A stretch of 64,000 bases of DNA from Geminicoccus harenae (GTDB lineage Bacteria; Pseudomonadota; Alphaproteobacteria; Geminicoccales; Geminicoccaceae). Positions 55,271 through 63,397 of this stretch are shown here, one piece after another (position 1 is the stretch's first letter; the number at the start of each line of letters is the position of its first letter). Location of the stretch: contig NZ_JABGCL010000024.1 of NCBI RefSeq assembly GCF_019800005.1, forward strand, positions 1 to 64,000, in the 5' to 3' direction. Both the position numbers and the translations under genes were made by a program. The notes beneath the pieces are model-generated. The model ran no database searches. It worked only from the letters and a program-made list of their open reading frames with translations, and was not told where the DNA came from.

Positions 55271-56170
55271 ATGCTGAAGGTCGCCGTGGTCGGTGCTGGC
55301 CATTTCGGGCGCTGGCACGTCCAGAAATGGGCGAGCATGCCCGGTGCCGAGCTGGTGGCGGTGGTGGACCGCAACGTCGCGAACGACCCCGGCATCACCC
55401 GCTTCTCCACCGAGTGGCGGGACGTGCTGGGCCAGGTCGATGCGGTGAGCGTCGCCACCTCGACCAGCGCCCATGCGGAGATCGCCAGCGCCTTCCTGTC
55501 AGCCGGTGCCCACGTGTTCGTCGAGAAGCCGATCACCGCCGACGTGGCCTCGGCGCGAGCACTGGTCGAGCAGGCCGAGGCGGCCGGCCGCGTGCTCCAG
55601 GTCGGCCATGTCGAGCGGTTCAACCCGGCCTGGATCCATGGCCGGCAATTGCTCCAGGACCCCCGGCGCATCGAGATGCTGCGCCAGGCACCGTTCCAGC
55701 CGCGCTCGCTGGACGTGTCGGTGATCCTGGACCTGATGATCCACGACCTCGACCTGCTGCTGGACGTGGTCAGGAGCCCGCTGGAGAGCCTGGAAGTGTT
55801 CGGCCGGCCGGTCCTGTCCGAGCGGCTGGACCGGGTCGAGGCGCGGTTGCGCTTTGCCTGCGGCACGGTCGCCGACGTGACCGCCAGCCGGATCGCCCAG
55901 GCGACCTCCCGGCGCGCCACCTTCCTCGACACGCAAGCCCGCTCAGTCGAGATCGACTTCCAGAACCGCGCGGTGGCCCAGGCCACGCCGGCGGGCGACC
56001 GGATGGCGGCCAGCGTGGAGAGCTTCGAGGCGGTGGATACGGTGCGGGCCGAGCTGGAGGCCTTCGCCCAGGCCATCCGCGGCGAGCGGCCCTGCGCGGT
56101 GCCGGGGCGGGCGGGTCTCGCGGCCCTGGACCTGGCGCTCAGGATCGAGGCGGCGGCGCGTCCCTGGTGA
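55271..56170 (+). CDS. Gfo/Idh/MocA-family oxidoreductase
   Basis: A 299-residue NAD(P)-dependent enzyme with the Rossmann start VAVVGAGHFGRWHV. Also visible are the HVFVEKPIT Lys motif and the MIHDLDLLLDVV catalytic-region histidine. Members act on sugars, inositols or biliverdin-type substrates; which applies here is unknown. ATG 55271 was chosen. Its last 32 bases overlap the convergent lipoprotein hydrolase gene. Confidence 0.82.
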   Translation: MLKVAVVGAGHFGRWHVQKWASMPGAELVAVVDRNVANDPGITRFSTEWRDVLGQVDAVSVATSTSAHAEIASAFLSAGAHVFVEKPITADVASARALVEQAEAAGRVLQVGHVERFNPAWIHGRQLLQDPRRIEMLRQAPFQPRSLDVSVILDLMIHDLDLLLDVVRSPLESLEVFGRPVLSERLDRVEARLRFACGTVADVTASRIAQATSRRATFLDTQARSVEIDFQNRAVAQATPAGDRMAASVESFEAVDTVRAELEAFAQAIRGERPCAVPGRAGLAALDLALRIEAAARPW

Positions 56171-57077
56171 CGCCGCAGGGCCGGCCCGGTCGCTGGCCCT
56201 CCAGCACCTTCAGGATGTCCTGGAACACCAGCTCGCGCTGCAGGTCGCGCAGCAGCAGGTGCCAGCCCTCGGGATAGCGAAGCTCCCGGCAGGTCTCGGC
56301 AGGCATGCGGGCGACGAACGCCTTTTGCACCTCCGGCACGATCACCTCGTCGAGCTCGCCGTTCAGGATCGTCACCGGCAGGCGGACGGTAGGCCCCAGT
56401 TCGTCGGCCTCGTCCATCAGCCGCACGATCCCGCCGATCGCGTCGACCCTCGAGCCCGGCAGGTAGAGCGGGTCCAGGGCCAGCTCGCGCAGCAGCGGGA
56501 TGTTGTCGGACGCCAAGATGTCCAGCCCACGCCCGGTCAGGATCAGCTCCGGGACCAGCGCCACGGCCGAGGCCAGGACCAGCCGGTTGAGCGGGCCCAT
56601 CAGGTCGCCGCCCCAGACCGCCGGGGCACTCAGGATCAGGCCCGCCACCGGCAGGTCCGTTCCGGCACGGGCGGCCGCGACCAGGGCCACGGCACCGCCC
56701 ATGCTCTCGCCCAGCAGCCAGATGGGCACCTCGGGTGCCCGGGCGTGCTCGGCCCGGATGCGGAAGAGCAGTTCGCGCACGAGCTGCTCGGTGCCGGCGA
56801 AGAAGCCCCGGTCCGGCCGGGCGCCATAGCCGGCCTGGTCATAGGCGACCAGGCGATAGCCGCGCGCGGCCAGCCACTCCCCCACCTGGTTGAACGCGGC
56901 CTTGCGGTCATTGAAGCCGTGCAGCGCGATCACGGTGGCCAAAGGCGGGCCGGCCGGCTCGAACCGGATCTCCGGCAAGGGCCCGGTCACCGGGGCAGGC
57001 GGCGGGGCGCCGCCATTGCACGCGGCGACCAGCCCGGCTGCCAGCAGGGCCAGGAACAGGTGCCGCCAGTGCCTCAG
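56139..57077 (-). CDS. Alpha/beta-hydrolase lipoprotein, monoacylglycerol-lipase-like
   Basis: About 312 residues. The catalytic core shows VIALHGFNDRKAAF, the nucleophile GESMGGAV, an Asp in NGELDEV and a His in EGWHLLL. The frame continues upstream of the first usual start (GTG 56990) into a perfect lipoprotein signal: basic RHWRH, a hydrophobic stretch and LVAAC. The only candidate start there is CTG 57077, whose last two bases share the TGA stop of the upstream gluQ gene. The protein is thus probably an outer-membrane or periplasmic lipoprotein lipase. It overlaps the convergent Gfo/Idh gene. Confidence 0.75.
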   Translation of the reverse strand: MRHWRHLFLALLAAGLVAACNGGAPPPAPVTGPLPEIRFEPAGPPLATVIALHGFNDRKAAFNQVGEWLAARGYRLVAYDQAGYGARPDRGFFAGTEQLVRELLFRIRAEHARAPEVPIWLLGESMGGAVALVAAARAGTDLPVAGLILSAPAVWGGDLMGPLNRLVLASAVALVPELILTGRGLDILASDNIPLLRELALDPLYLPGSRVDAIGGIVRLMDEADELGPTVRLPVTILNGELDEVIVPEVQKAFVARMPAETCRELRYPEGWHLLLRDLQRELVFQDILKVLEGQRPGRPCGVTRDAPPPRS

Positions 57078-58081
57078 TCCGCCGCAACTCCCGCCATGGG
57101 CCGTGCCGGCGCGCTCGAGACCGGTTGCCGGCGCGGGAGCGGGCCCAGCGGCGACGCAGTGATGTTCTCGAACAGCTGCTCGACCCGGTGGCCGGTGTCA
57201 CGGAAATGGCGCAGCGTCACCGCGCGGTTGCGCTTGCTCATCCGCTGGCCGGTCCGGTCGACGATCAGGTTGTGATGGTAGTAGCGCGGCGTCTTCAGGC
57301 CCAGCACCGCCTGGAGCAGGCGGTGGATATGAGTCGCGTGGAACAGGTCCTCGCCGCGCGTGACCAGGGTGACGCCCTGGAGCGCATCGTCGATCGTGAC
57401 CGCCAGGTGGTAGCTGGTGCGCACGTCCTTGCGCCCGAGCACGATGTCGCCCAGCGACAACGGATCGGCGGTGACCTCGCCCGCCCGGCAGTCGAACCAG
57501 GATAGGGGCCCGGTCCGCTCCAGTGCCGCGCCCACGTCCAGGCGCCAGGCGAACGGCTCGCCGCGGTCCATCCGGATCTGCCGCTCGGCCGGGGCGAGGT
57601 GGCGGCAGGTGCCGGGATAGATCGGCTCGCCCGACGGGCCATGCGGCGCGCGGCCGGCCTCCTCGACCTCGACCTTCACCTGCTTGCGCGTGCAAAAGCA
57701 GGGATAGACCAGCCCCTCCTCCCAGAGCCACTCGATCGCCTGCTCGTACACGCGCAGATGCTCGGACTGGCGGCGCACCGGCTGCTCGTAGCGCAGCCTC
57801 AGCCAGGCGAGATCCTCGAAGATCGATTCGGTGAACTCGGCCCGGCAGCGGCCGTGATCGATGTCCTCGATCCGCACGAGGAACTTGCCGTCGCAAAAGC
57901 GCGCTGCGTCGTGGGCGAACTGGGCCGAATAGGCATGGCCGAGATGCAGGTAGCCGGTGGGCGAGGGAGCGAACCGGGTGACCCGCACCGGCTCGTCCGC
58001 GAACAAAGGCGGCAGCCTGTCATGACCAGCGAGAACCAAGCTCGACCCTTTCCCTGTCGTGCCAGTTGCATCGCCTGCCAC
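57074..58081 (-). CDS. gluQ: Glutamyl-Q tRNA(Asp) synthetase
   Basis: A 335-residue truncated GluRS-like enzyme that attaches glutamate to queuosine in tRNA(Asp). The HIGH-like motif is in FAPSPTGYLHLGHAYS, and a KMSKS-like loop reads RMSKRN. Zinc ligands are C-x-C in YPCFC and Tyr-x3-Cys in YPGTC. There is no anticodon-binding domain, as expected. The start is uncertain: GTG 58081 or TTG 58039 (after a GGGAAAGGG site). Its stop overlaps the next gene's CTG. Confidence 0.88.
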   Translation of the reverse strand: MAGDATGTTGKGSSLVLAGHDRLPPLFADEPVRVTRFAPSPTGYLHLGHAYSAQFAHDAARFCDGKFLVRIEDIDHGRCRAEFTESIFEDLAWLRLRYEQPVRRQSEHLRVYEQAIEWLWEEGLVYPCFCTRKQVKVEVEEAGRAPHGPSGEPIYPGTCRHLAPAERQIRMDRGEPFAWRLDVGAALERTGPLSWFDCRAGEVTADPLSLGDIVLGRKDVRTSYHLAVTIDDALQGVTLVTRGEDLFHATHIHRLLQAVLGLKTPRYYHHNLIVDRTGQRMSKRNRAVTLRHFRDTGHRVEQLFENITASPLGPLPRRQPVSSAPARPMAGVAAD

Positions 58082-58138
58082 CGGCTTTCATGGTGCCCAT
58101 CTTGGTTGTCCTGCAGGACACGCCGCAAGCATCGAAGA

Positions 58139-58783
58139 ATGACCGATCTGCCCAGCTTCATCCATGGCCCCGCCAGCGGCACCAGGCCCAGTGCCTGTGT
58201 CGTCCTGCTACACGGCCTGGGCGCCGACGGTGCCGACCTGATCGAGCTGGCGCCGACCCTGGCAGAATCGCTGCCGGGCGCGGTGTTCCTGGCCCCGGAC
58301 GGCCCGCAGCCCTGCGACCTGGCCCCGTTCGGCCGCCAGTGGTTCTCGCTCCAGTCGCGGCTGCCGGCCGACCTGGCGCGCGGCATCGAGGCGGCATCGC
58401 CGGTCCTGGCGGGCTTCCTCCAGGCGACGCTCGAGCGCTTCGGCCTGCCGGCTTCGGCCCTGGCCCTGGTGGGCTTCTCCCAGGGGGCGATGATGGCGCT
58501 GCACACCGGCCTGCGCATGATCGAGCCGCCCGCCGCCGTGGTCGCGCTTTCCGGGCGGTTCCTCGCCGCGGGCGACCTGCTGGCCGCTTCCAGGCCGCCC
58601 GTGCTGCTCGTCCATGGCGAGATGGACGATGTCGTGCCGTTCAGCGAGATGGCGGCCGCACGTGCAGCACTCGCTGGGCTGGGCGTGCCGGTCGAGGCCC
58701 ATGCCCGCCCGGGCCTGGGCCACGCCATCGATCCTACGGGCCTCGGGCTCACCGGCGCGTTCCTGCGCCGCCACCTGCCTTGA
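58139..58783 (+). CDS. Phospholipase/carboxylesterase-family alpha/beta hydrolase
   Basis: A 214-residue esterase of the acyl-protein-thioesterase/YpfH-like group. The oxyanion region is VVLLHGLGADGADLI, the nucleophile is in LVGFSQGAMMAL, the acid is in HGEMDDVVP and the His is in GLGHAIDP. ATG 58139 was chosen; it is divergent from gluQ. The acetyltransferase gene follows directly. Confidence 0.85.
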   Translation: MTDLPSFIHGPASGTRPSACVVLLHGLGADGADLIELAPTLAESLPGAVFLAPDGPQPCDLAPFGRQWFSLQSRLPADLARGIEAASPVLAGFLQATLERFGLPASALALVGFSQGAMMALHTGLRMIEPPAAVVALSGRFLAAGDLLAASRPPVLLVHGEMDDVVPFSEMAAARAALAGLGVPVEAHARPGLGHAIDPTGLGLTGAFLRRHLP

Positions 58784-58797
58784 GCGCTGCACCCCTG

Positions 58798-59358
58798 ATG
58801 GCCGACGGGATCCGGATCCGCCTGCTGGACGCCGCCGAGGCCGGCATGCGGCTGGACGAGCTGGCCGCCATCCTGGCCGACGCGGTGGCGTCCGAGGCCT
58901 CGGTCAACTTCCTGGCCGGTTTCTCCGCCGCTGACGGCCGCGCCTTCTGGCAGGACCAGCTGCCCAGCCTGGCCGCGGGCTCCAGGCTGCTGCTCGTCGC
59001 CGAGGACGAGGCGGGGCTCGCGGGCACGGTGATGCTGATGCTCGCCCACCAGCCGAACGCGCCGCACCGGGCGGAGATCGGCAAGATGCTGGTCCACTCG
59101 CGCGCCCGGCGCCGCGGGCTCGGCCGCCGCCTGCTCCAGGCGGCCGAGGCGGCCGCCCTCGGCACCGGCCGGACCCTCCTGATGCTCGATACCGAGACCG
59201 GCAGTGCCGGGGAGCAGCTCTACCGCAATTGCGGCTGGATCGAGATCGGCCAGGTGCCGGGCCACAGCTACACGGTCGACGGCCGGATCGGCCGGACCAC
59301 CTTCTTCTACAGGCAACTGGCCGCACTCATCCCGCTTTGCCCAAGCGCCCCAGCCTGA
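58798..59358 (+). CDS. GNAT-family N-acetyltransferase
   Basis: A 186-residue acetyltransferase. The acetyl-CoA loop reads KMLVHSRARRRGLGRRLLQ, and strand beta-5 with LYRNCGWIEIG follows. The substrate is unknown. ATG 58798 is chosen; a TTG that overlaps the upstream stop is in the same frame, so coupling is possible. The ends match a complete GNAT fold. Confidence 0.82.
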   Translation: MADGIRIRLLDAAEAGMRLDELAAILADAVASEASVNFLAGFSAADGRAFWQDQLPSLAAGSRLLLVAEDEAGLAGTVMLMLAHQPNAPHRAEIGKMLVHSRARRRGLGRRLLQAAEAAALGTGRTLLMLDTETGSAGEQLYRNCGWIEIGQVPGHSYTVDGRIGRTTFFYRQLAALIPLCPSAPA

Positions 59359-59554
59359 TCCGCCCGGCATCGGCCAGGATATGCCGCCACGACGAGCTCG
59401 GTCCGGCCTGGCGCCTGAGCAGCCGTTCCAGCCGGCCCCCGCGGATGGTCATCATGTTACCGGATGCCTATGATCATCTCCATTTAGGCTGCGGATGACC
59501 GATCCTGCTGGTGCCCTCACCCTCTTGACGAACCTTTGAGAAGGCTTGCCCCTC

Positions 59555-60595
59555 GTGCCGTTCCGTTCCGTCCTGTCCCGCTTCGGCATCGATCCCTACC
59601 TGATCGCCCTGATCCTGACGGTCGCCCTGGCCTCGCTGCTGCCGGTGTACGGCATGGGCGCCGAGATCATGGGCCATGTGGTCTATGCCGCGGTGGCGCT
59701 CCTGTTCTTCCTCTACGGGGCCAAGCTCTCGCCCAAGGCGGTGCTGGAAGGGCTGCTGCACTGGCGGCTCCAGTCGGTCGTGTTCCTGAGCACCTTCCTC
59801 CTGTTCCCGCTGATCGGCCTTGGCGTCACCTGGGCGGTGGGGCCGTTCCTGCCGGACGAGCTGGTGGTCGGGCTGATGTTCCTGTGCGTGCTGCCTTCCA
59901 CCGTGCAGTCCTCGATCGCGTTCACCTCGATCGCGCGCGGCAACGTCCCGGCGGCCTTGTGCAGCGCGTCCCTGTCCAATCTAATGGGCATGGTGCTGAC
60001 CCCGCTGCTGGTGGCGCTGCTGCTCAGTTCCAGCGGGGTGAGCTTCAGCCTGGATTCCTTGTGGAAGATCCTGCTCCAGCTGCTGGCGCCGTTCCTGGCG
60101 GGCCAGGCCCTGCGCCCGCTGATCGGCGGATGGCTCGCGGCACGCAAGCGGGTGGTGGGGCTGGTCGACCGCGGCTCGATCCTGCTCGTGGTCTATGCCG
60201 CGTTCAGCCAGGGCATGGTCGCCGGGATCTGGAGCCAGCTCGGCTGGGCCGACCTGGCAATCGTCCTGGTCCTGGACGTGCTGATCCTGGCCCTGGTCCT
60301 GGCGTTCACCACCCTGGTCGGCCGGCGCGGCGGCTTTGCCAAGGAGGACGAGATCGCCATCGTGTTCTGCGGCTCCAAGAAGAGCATGGCCGCCGGCATC
60401 CCGATGGCGCACATCCTGTTCCCGGCCGCGACCATGGGCATGATCGTGCTGCCGCTGATGCTGTTCCACCAGATCCAGCTCTTCGTCTGCGCGACGCTCG
60501 CCCAGCGCTATGCGCGCCGTCCCGACGGGAAGGCGCTTGGCAAGGTCGAGGAGCCCAAGGCCGGCAAGGTGACCGCGGTGCCGTCCTCCGTCTGA
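59555..60595 (+). CDS. BASS-superfamily sodium symporter (YfeH/SBF-like)
   Basis: A 346-residue membrane protein with nine or ten hydrophobic segments. The family signatures are LPSTVQSSIAFTSIARGN and FCGSKKSMAAGIPMAHILF. These transport organic acids or bile-acid-like solutes with sodium; the cargo here is unknown. GTG 59555 follows a GAGAAGG ribosome site. TTG 59546 is in frame but too close to it. It is convergent with chrR. Confidence 0.83.
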   Translation: MPFRSVLSRFGIDPYLIALILTVALASLLPVYGMGAEIMGHVVYAAVALLFFLYGAKLSPKAVLEGLLHWRLQSVVFLSTFLLFPLIGLGVTWAVGPFLPDELVVGLMFLCVLPSTVQSSIAFTSIARGNVPAALCSASLSNLMGMVLTPLLVALLLSSSGVSFSLDSLWKILLQLLAPFLAGQALRPLIGGWLAARKRVVGLVDRGSILLVVYAAFSQGMVAGIWSQLGWADLAIVLVLDVLILALVLAFTTLVGRRGGFAKEDEIAIVFCGSKKSMAAGIPMAHILFPAATMGMIVLPLMLFHQIQLFVCATLAQRYARRPDGKALGKVEEPKAGKVTAVPSSV

Positions 60596-60599
60596 GCGC

Positions 60600-61244
60600 T
60601 CAGACCCGGATGACCCCGTTCAGAAGGCGCAGGACCGGGTCGGTCAGGCGCCGCCCGGCATCGGTGACCGCCAGGCAGTAGCAGTCCTCGCCGCGCTCGG
60701 CCCAGGGCCGGTGGTCGACGCTGGCATCCGCCAGCGCCAGGTCGCCGCGCCGGTAGCTCCCGGTATTGTCGCGATAGGCGCCGCGGATCACCACGGTCAG
60801 CTCGGTGCCCTCGTGGGTGTGCCTGGGCACCGGCCAGCCGGCCTTCAGCCGGAAGAACCGCGTATCGTAGCCGGGAATGTCGGTCAGGAGCGGATACTCG
60901 GACAGGGGGCCGCGCCAGACCCAGGGCAGCTCGTCCAGCGGAGCCGGCAGGTGGCGCGCCAGCACCGCCGGGATGCCCTGGTCCAGCCCGTGCAGCACCG
61001 GTACTGGCGGCGCCGGCGCATCGAGCCGCGCCAGCACCGCCTCCAGGCTGCCCGGTGCCGGCGGCACGTCGTCCAGCTCCTCCAGGAAGGAGCCGCCCAG
61101 TGCCTCGTAGGCCAGGAGCTGGCTGTACGCTGTCCGGTTGAGCGCCACATGGGTCGCGACCGCCAGGGCCAGGGGCTCCGGCAGCCGGCCTGCGGCATAG
61201 GCCAGGAGCAGGTCGTGGCGCATCTCGTCCATGGCGCCGCTCAT
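60600..61244 (-). CDS. chrR: ChrR-like anti-sigma factor with a cupin domain, lacking zinc cysteines
   Basis: A 214-residue protein. The N-terminal anti-sigma domain begins HDLLLAYAAGRLPEPLALAV, then reads ATHVALNRTAYSQ. In classic ChrR the positions after this His are Cys-x2-Cys; here they are Asn36 and Ala39. The C-terminal cupin keeps likely zinc ligands: RHTHEGTE and, later, SVDHRP. ChrR binds RpoE and releases it under singlet oxygen. It is translationally coupled to rpoE: its ATG overlaps the rpoE stop. Confidence 0.85.
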   Translation of the reverse strand: MSGAMDEMRHDLLLAYAAGRLPEPLALAVATHVALNRTAYSQLLAYEALGGSFLEELDDVPPAPGSLEAVLARLDAPAPPVPVLHGLDQGIPAVLARHLPAPLDELPWVWRGPLSEYPLLTDIPGYDTRFFRLKAGWPVPRHTHEGTELTVVIRGAYRDNTGSYRRGDLALADASVDHRPWAERGEDCYCLAVTDAGRRLTDPVLRLLNGVIRV

Positions 61245-61840
61245 GGCTCGGACTCCTGGCCCTGGCCACCGCCGATCAGCGTCCGCATCTTGCCGAGTGC
61301 GAGCCGCAGCCGCGATTTGACCGTGCCGAGCGGCAGCGCCATCTCCTCGGCGATGGCGCTGTGCGACTTTTCCTCGAAATAGAAGATCTTCAACAACCTG
61401 GCCTGTTCGGGCGGCAGCGTCGCCACCGCTTCCAGCATGCGCTCGCGCATCTGCCTCGCCGCCACGATCTCGTCACCGAGCGGCTGGCCGTCCGGCTCCT
61501 CCAGCGCGCGCTCGTCCAGCTCCGCTTCCGTGCCCCGATCGCGCCGCAGGAGGTCGATGCGCCGGTTGCGGGCGATGGTGTAGATCCAGGTCGCCGGGGA
61601 GGCCAGCCGCCGGTCGTACTGGCCGGCCCGGCGCCACACCGACAGCATGACCTCCTGGCAGAGATCGTCCGCCGCCGGGTCGGCCACGCCCAGGCGGCGC
61701 AGGTACGACTTCACCTTCGGCGCGAAGTGGCGGAACAGCAGGGCGAACGCCTCGCGGTCGCCGCTGGCGGCCACCTGCTCGATCAGCAGGGCCAGGTCCG
61801 GCGGGGCGGTGCCGTCTGCCGGCTGGTGCTGGCTCTCCAT
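61241..61840 (-). CDS. rpoE: ECF sigma factor RpoE (ECF11-like)
   Basis: A 199-residue ECF sigma factor. Region 2 includes AADDLCQEVMLSVWRRAG and ATWIYTIARNRRIDLLRR; region 4 includes LPPEQARLLKIFYFEEKSH and LPLGTVKSRLRLALGKM. It directs transcription of oxidative-stress genes with ChrR as anti-sigma partner. ATG 61840 lacks a ribosome-binding site and sits right at the predicted transcription start of a matching sigma-E promoter. A downstream start would cut into region 2. Confidence 0.92.
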   Translation of the reverse strand: MESQHQPADGTAPPDLALLIEQVAASGDREAFALLFRHFAPKVKSYLRRLGVADPAADDLCQEVMLSVWRRAGQYDRRLASPATWIYTIARNRRIDLLRRDRGTEAELDERALEEPDGQPLGDEIVAARQMRERMLEAVATLPPEQARLLKIFYFEEKSHSAIAEEMALPLGTVKSRLRLALGKMRTLIGGGQGQESEP

Positions 61841-61846
61841 GGGAAT

Positions 61847-61874
61847 GGTTATCGTCCGGCATCGCGCAGGATCA
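61847..61874 (-). promoter_or_regulatory. Predicted autoregulatory RpoE (ECF11) promoter
   Basis: On the minus strand TGATCC (61874-61869) and TAACC (61851-61847) are 17 bases apart. They match the known ECF11 pattern TGATCC/TAAGA apart from the last bases of the -10. Transcription would start about 61840-61841, the first base of rpoE. The message would then be leaderless, consistent with the missing ribosome-binding site. Confidence 0.5.
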
Positions 61875-61903
61875 AGCCGTCCCCGCCCATCCGGCTGGCC
61901 CCG

Positions 61904-63304
61904 TCAGCCATGCCCGACCGCCGCCCGCCAGCGCTGCTGGTATTCCGCCAGCCCCGCGAGCTCGGCCGGGGCCACCGGCGTCAGCTCGATCGGCGGGGTC
62001 GGGCGGACCTTGCGCCAGTGGAGCTCCGCGGCACCCAGCGCCGTGCTGTCCGGCTCGGCCGAGACGGACAAAGGCTGCGGTGCCCGCAGCGCCGCCAGGA
62101 TCGGAGCATAGAGCCGGTCCTTGGCCAGCCCGCCGGCCAGGATCATCTGTCCCTTGCTCTTGAGCAGGTCCAGGACCACGTCGGTGCCGAGCGCCACGTA
62201 GAGCGAGGCCAGTGCTTTGGCCTCGGTCGGATCGACCAGCTCCGGGCCGATCAGCCGGCCCTTGCCGGCCGTGCCGGGGAAGGTGTCGCCATTGGTGCTG
62301 AAGGTCGGCAGCGCCATGGTGCCCCGCTCGATCAGCCGGTGCACCACCGCCCAGTCGGGCTCCCCGCCGCCGCTGCCCTCGAGCTGGGCGACCAGGTCGA
62401 ACTCGCGGCCGGCCATGAACCTCGCCGTGGCGACCGGGCGGCCGGTGAAGTCGGTGTTGCTCACCATGTCGCGCGCCGGGTCGAGCTCGGCCAGCGGCAG
62501 GTCGGTGTCGAAGGTGATCAGCCAGGTGCCGGACGAGAGCAGGGTGAAGTGGTCGAGCCCGGCCATCCGGTAGCGGCCATAGTCGGCATTGCTGTCATGG
62601 ATGCCCACCAGCACCGGTGTTCCGGCGGGAATGCCGGTCTGCTCGGCCAGCTCCGCCCGGATCGGGCCCAGCACGTCGCCGGCGCGGCGCCGCTGCGGGA
62701 ACAGCCGGTCGAAGCCGAACCGGCGCGCGGTGCTGGACCACTCGCCGGTCGAGGTCGCGATCAGCTGGGTCTGCGCACCCAGCGCGCAATGCTCCCAGGC
62801 GAGCTGCCCCGAGAGGCGGTAGGCCCAGTACTGGCCAAGCGGCACCACCGTCCTGACCTTTGCGAACTGTTCGGGATGCTCGTGCCGGGCGCGCCAGAGC
62901 TGGCGGGCCAGCAGCATGCCGTTGGGTGCGATCGAGCAGAAGGTCTCGTTGAACGGCGGGGCGACCTCGGCATAGCTCCGGATCACCTCCTCCGGATGCT
63001 CGTCCTCGTAGTCCATGATCGGGAAGGCCAGCTCGCCCGCCTCGTCCAGCATGGCGCAGGTCGAGCCGTAGGCGGTGGGCACGATCGCCACGACGTTCAC
63101 CTCCCGCGCCAGCTCGCCGAGTGCCTCGATCATCCAGGCCTCGGTGGCCCCGACGTCGGGATGCCGCCAGGGCGGGCCCGGCAGGGTCGGGTTGGGCGTG
63201 CGGCGCTGGGCGAGGACCTTGCCGCCTGCTTCGATGGCGAGCAGCTTCACGTTGGTCTTGCCGACGTCGAGCACCAGCACCGCATCCCGCCGACCTTCGC
63301 CCAT
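61904..63304 (-). CDS. FGGY-family carbohydrate kinase, probable L-fuculose or similar kinase
   Basis: A 466-residue sugar kinase. The N-terminal phosphate-binding motif is VLVLDVGKTNVKLLAI. Then come GIHDSNADYGRYR with the catalytic Asp, LLSSGTWLITF and ILAGGLAKDRLYAPIL. It is divergent from an L-fuculose-phosphate aldolase gene, so phosphorylation of L-fuculose or a related deoxyketose is a fair guess. The ATG at 63304 is correct for the family; the longer frame upstream has poor composition and runs into the divergent gene. Confidence 0.82.
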   Translation of the reverse strand: MGEGRRDAVLVLDVGKTNVKLLAIEAGGKVLAQRRTPNPTLPGPPWRHPDVGATEAWMIEALGELAREVNVVAIVPTAYGSTCAMLDEAGELAFPIMDYEDEHPEEVIRSYAEVAPPFNETFCSIAPNGMLLARQLWRARHEHPEQFAKVRTVVPLGQYWAYRLSGQLAWEHCALGAQTQLIATSTGEWSSTARRFGFDRLFPQRRRAGDVLGPIRAELAEQTGIPAGTPVLVGIHDSNADYGRYRMAGLDHFTLLSSGTWLITFDTDLPLAELDPARDMVSNTDFTGRPVATARFMAGREFDLVAQLEGSGGGEPDWAVVHRLIERGTMALPTFSTNGDTFPGTAGKGRLIGPELVDPTEAKALASLYVALGTDVVLDLLKSKGQMILAGGLAKDRLYAPILAALRAPQPLSVSAEPDSTALGAAELHWRKVRPTPPIELTPVAPAELAGLAEYQQRWRAAVGHG

Positions 63305-63397
63305 TCCGGTGCCCCCCGCTCGATTGCTGGCATGTTGACAGAGGTGCTGACCACGGCCCAGCCTTTCCTCCGTCCGGCGCAGGGAGTTGGCAGGAAC

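Noticed and set aside
63305..63397. Strong promoter TTGACA in the kinase-aldolase gap
   Set aside because: TTGACA occurs at 63335-63340, but the matching -10 position on the plus strand is GC-rich, so I do not claim it.
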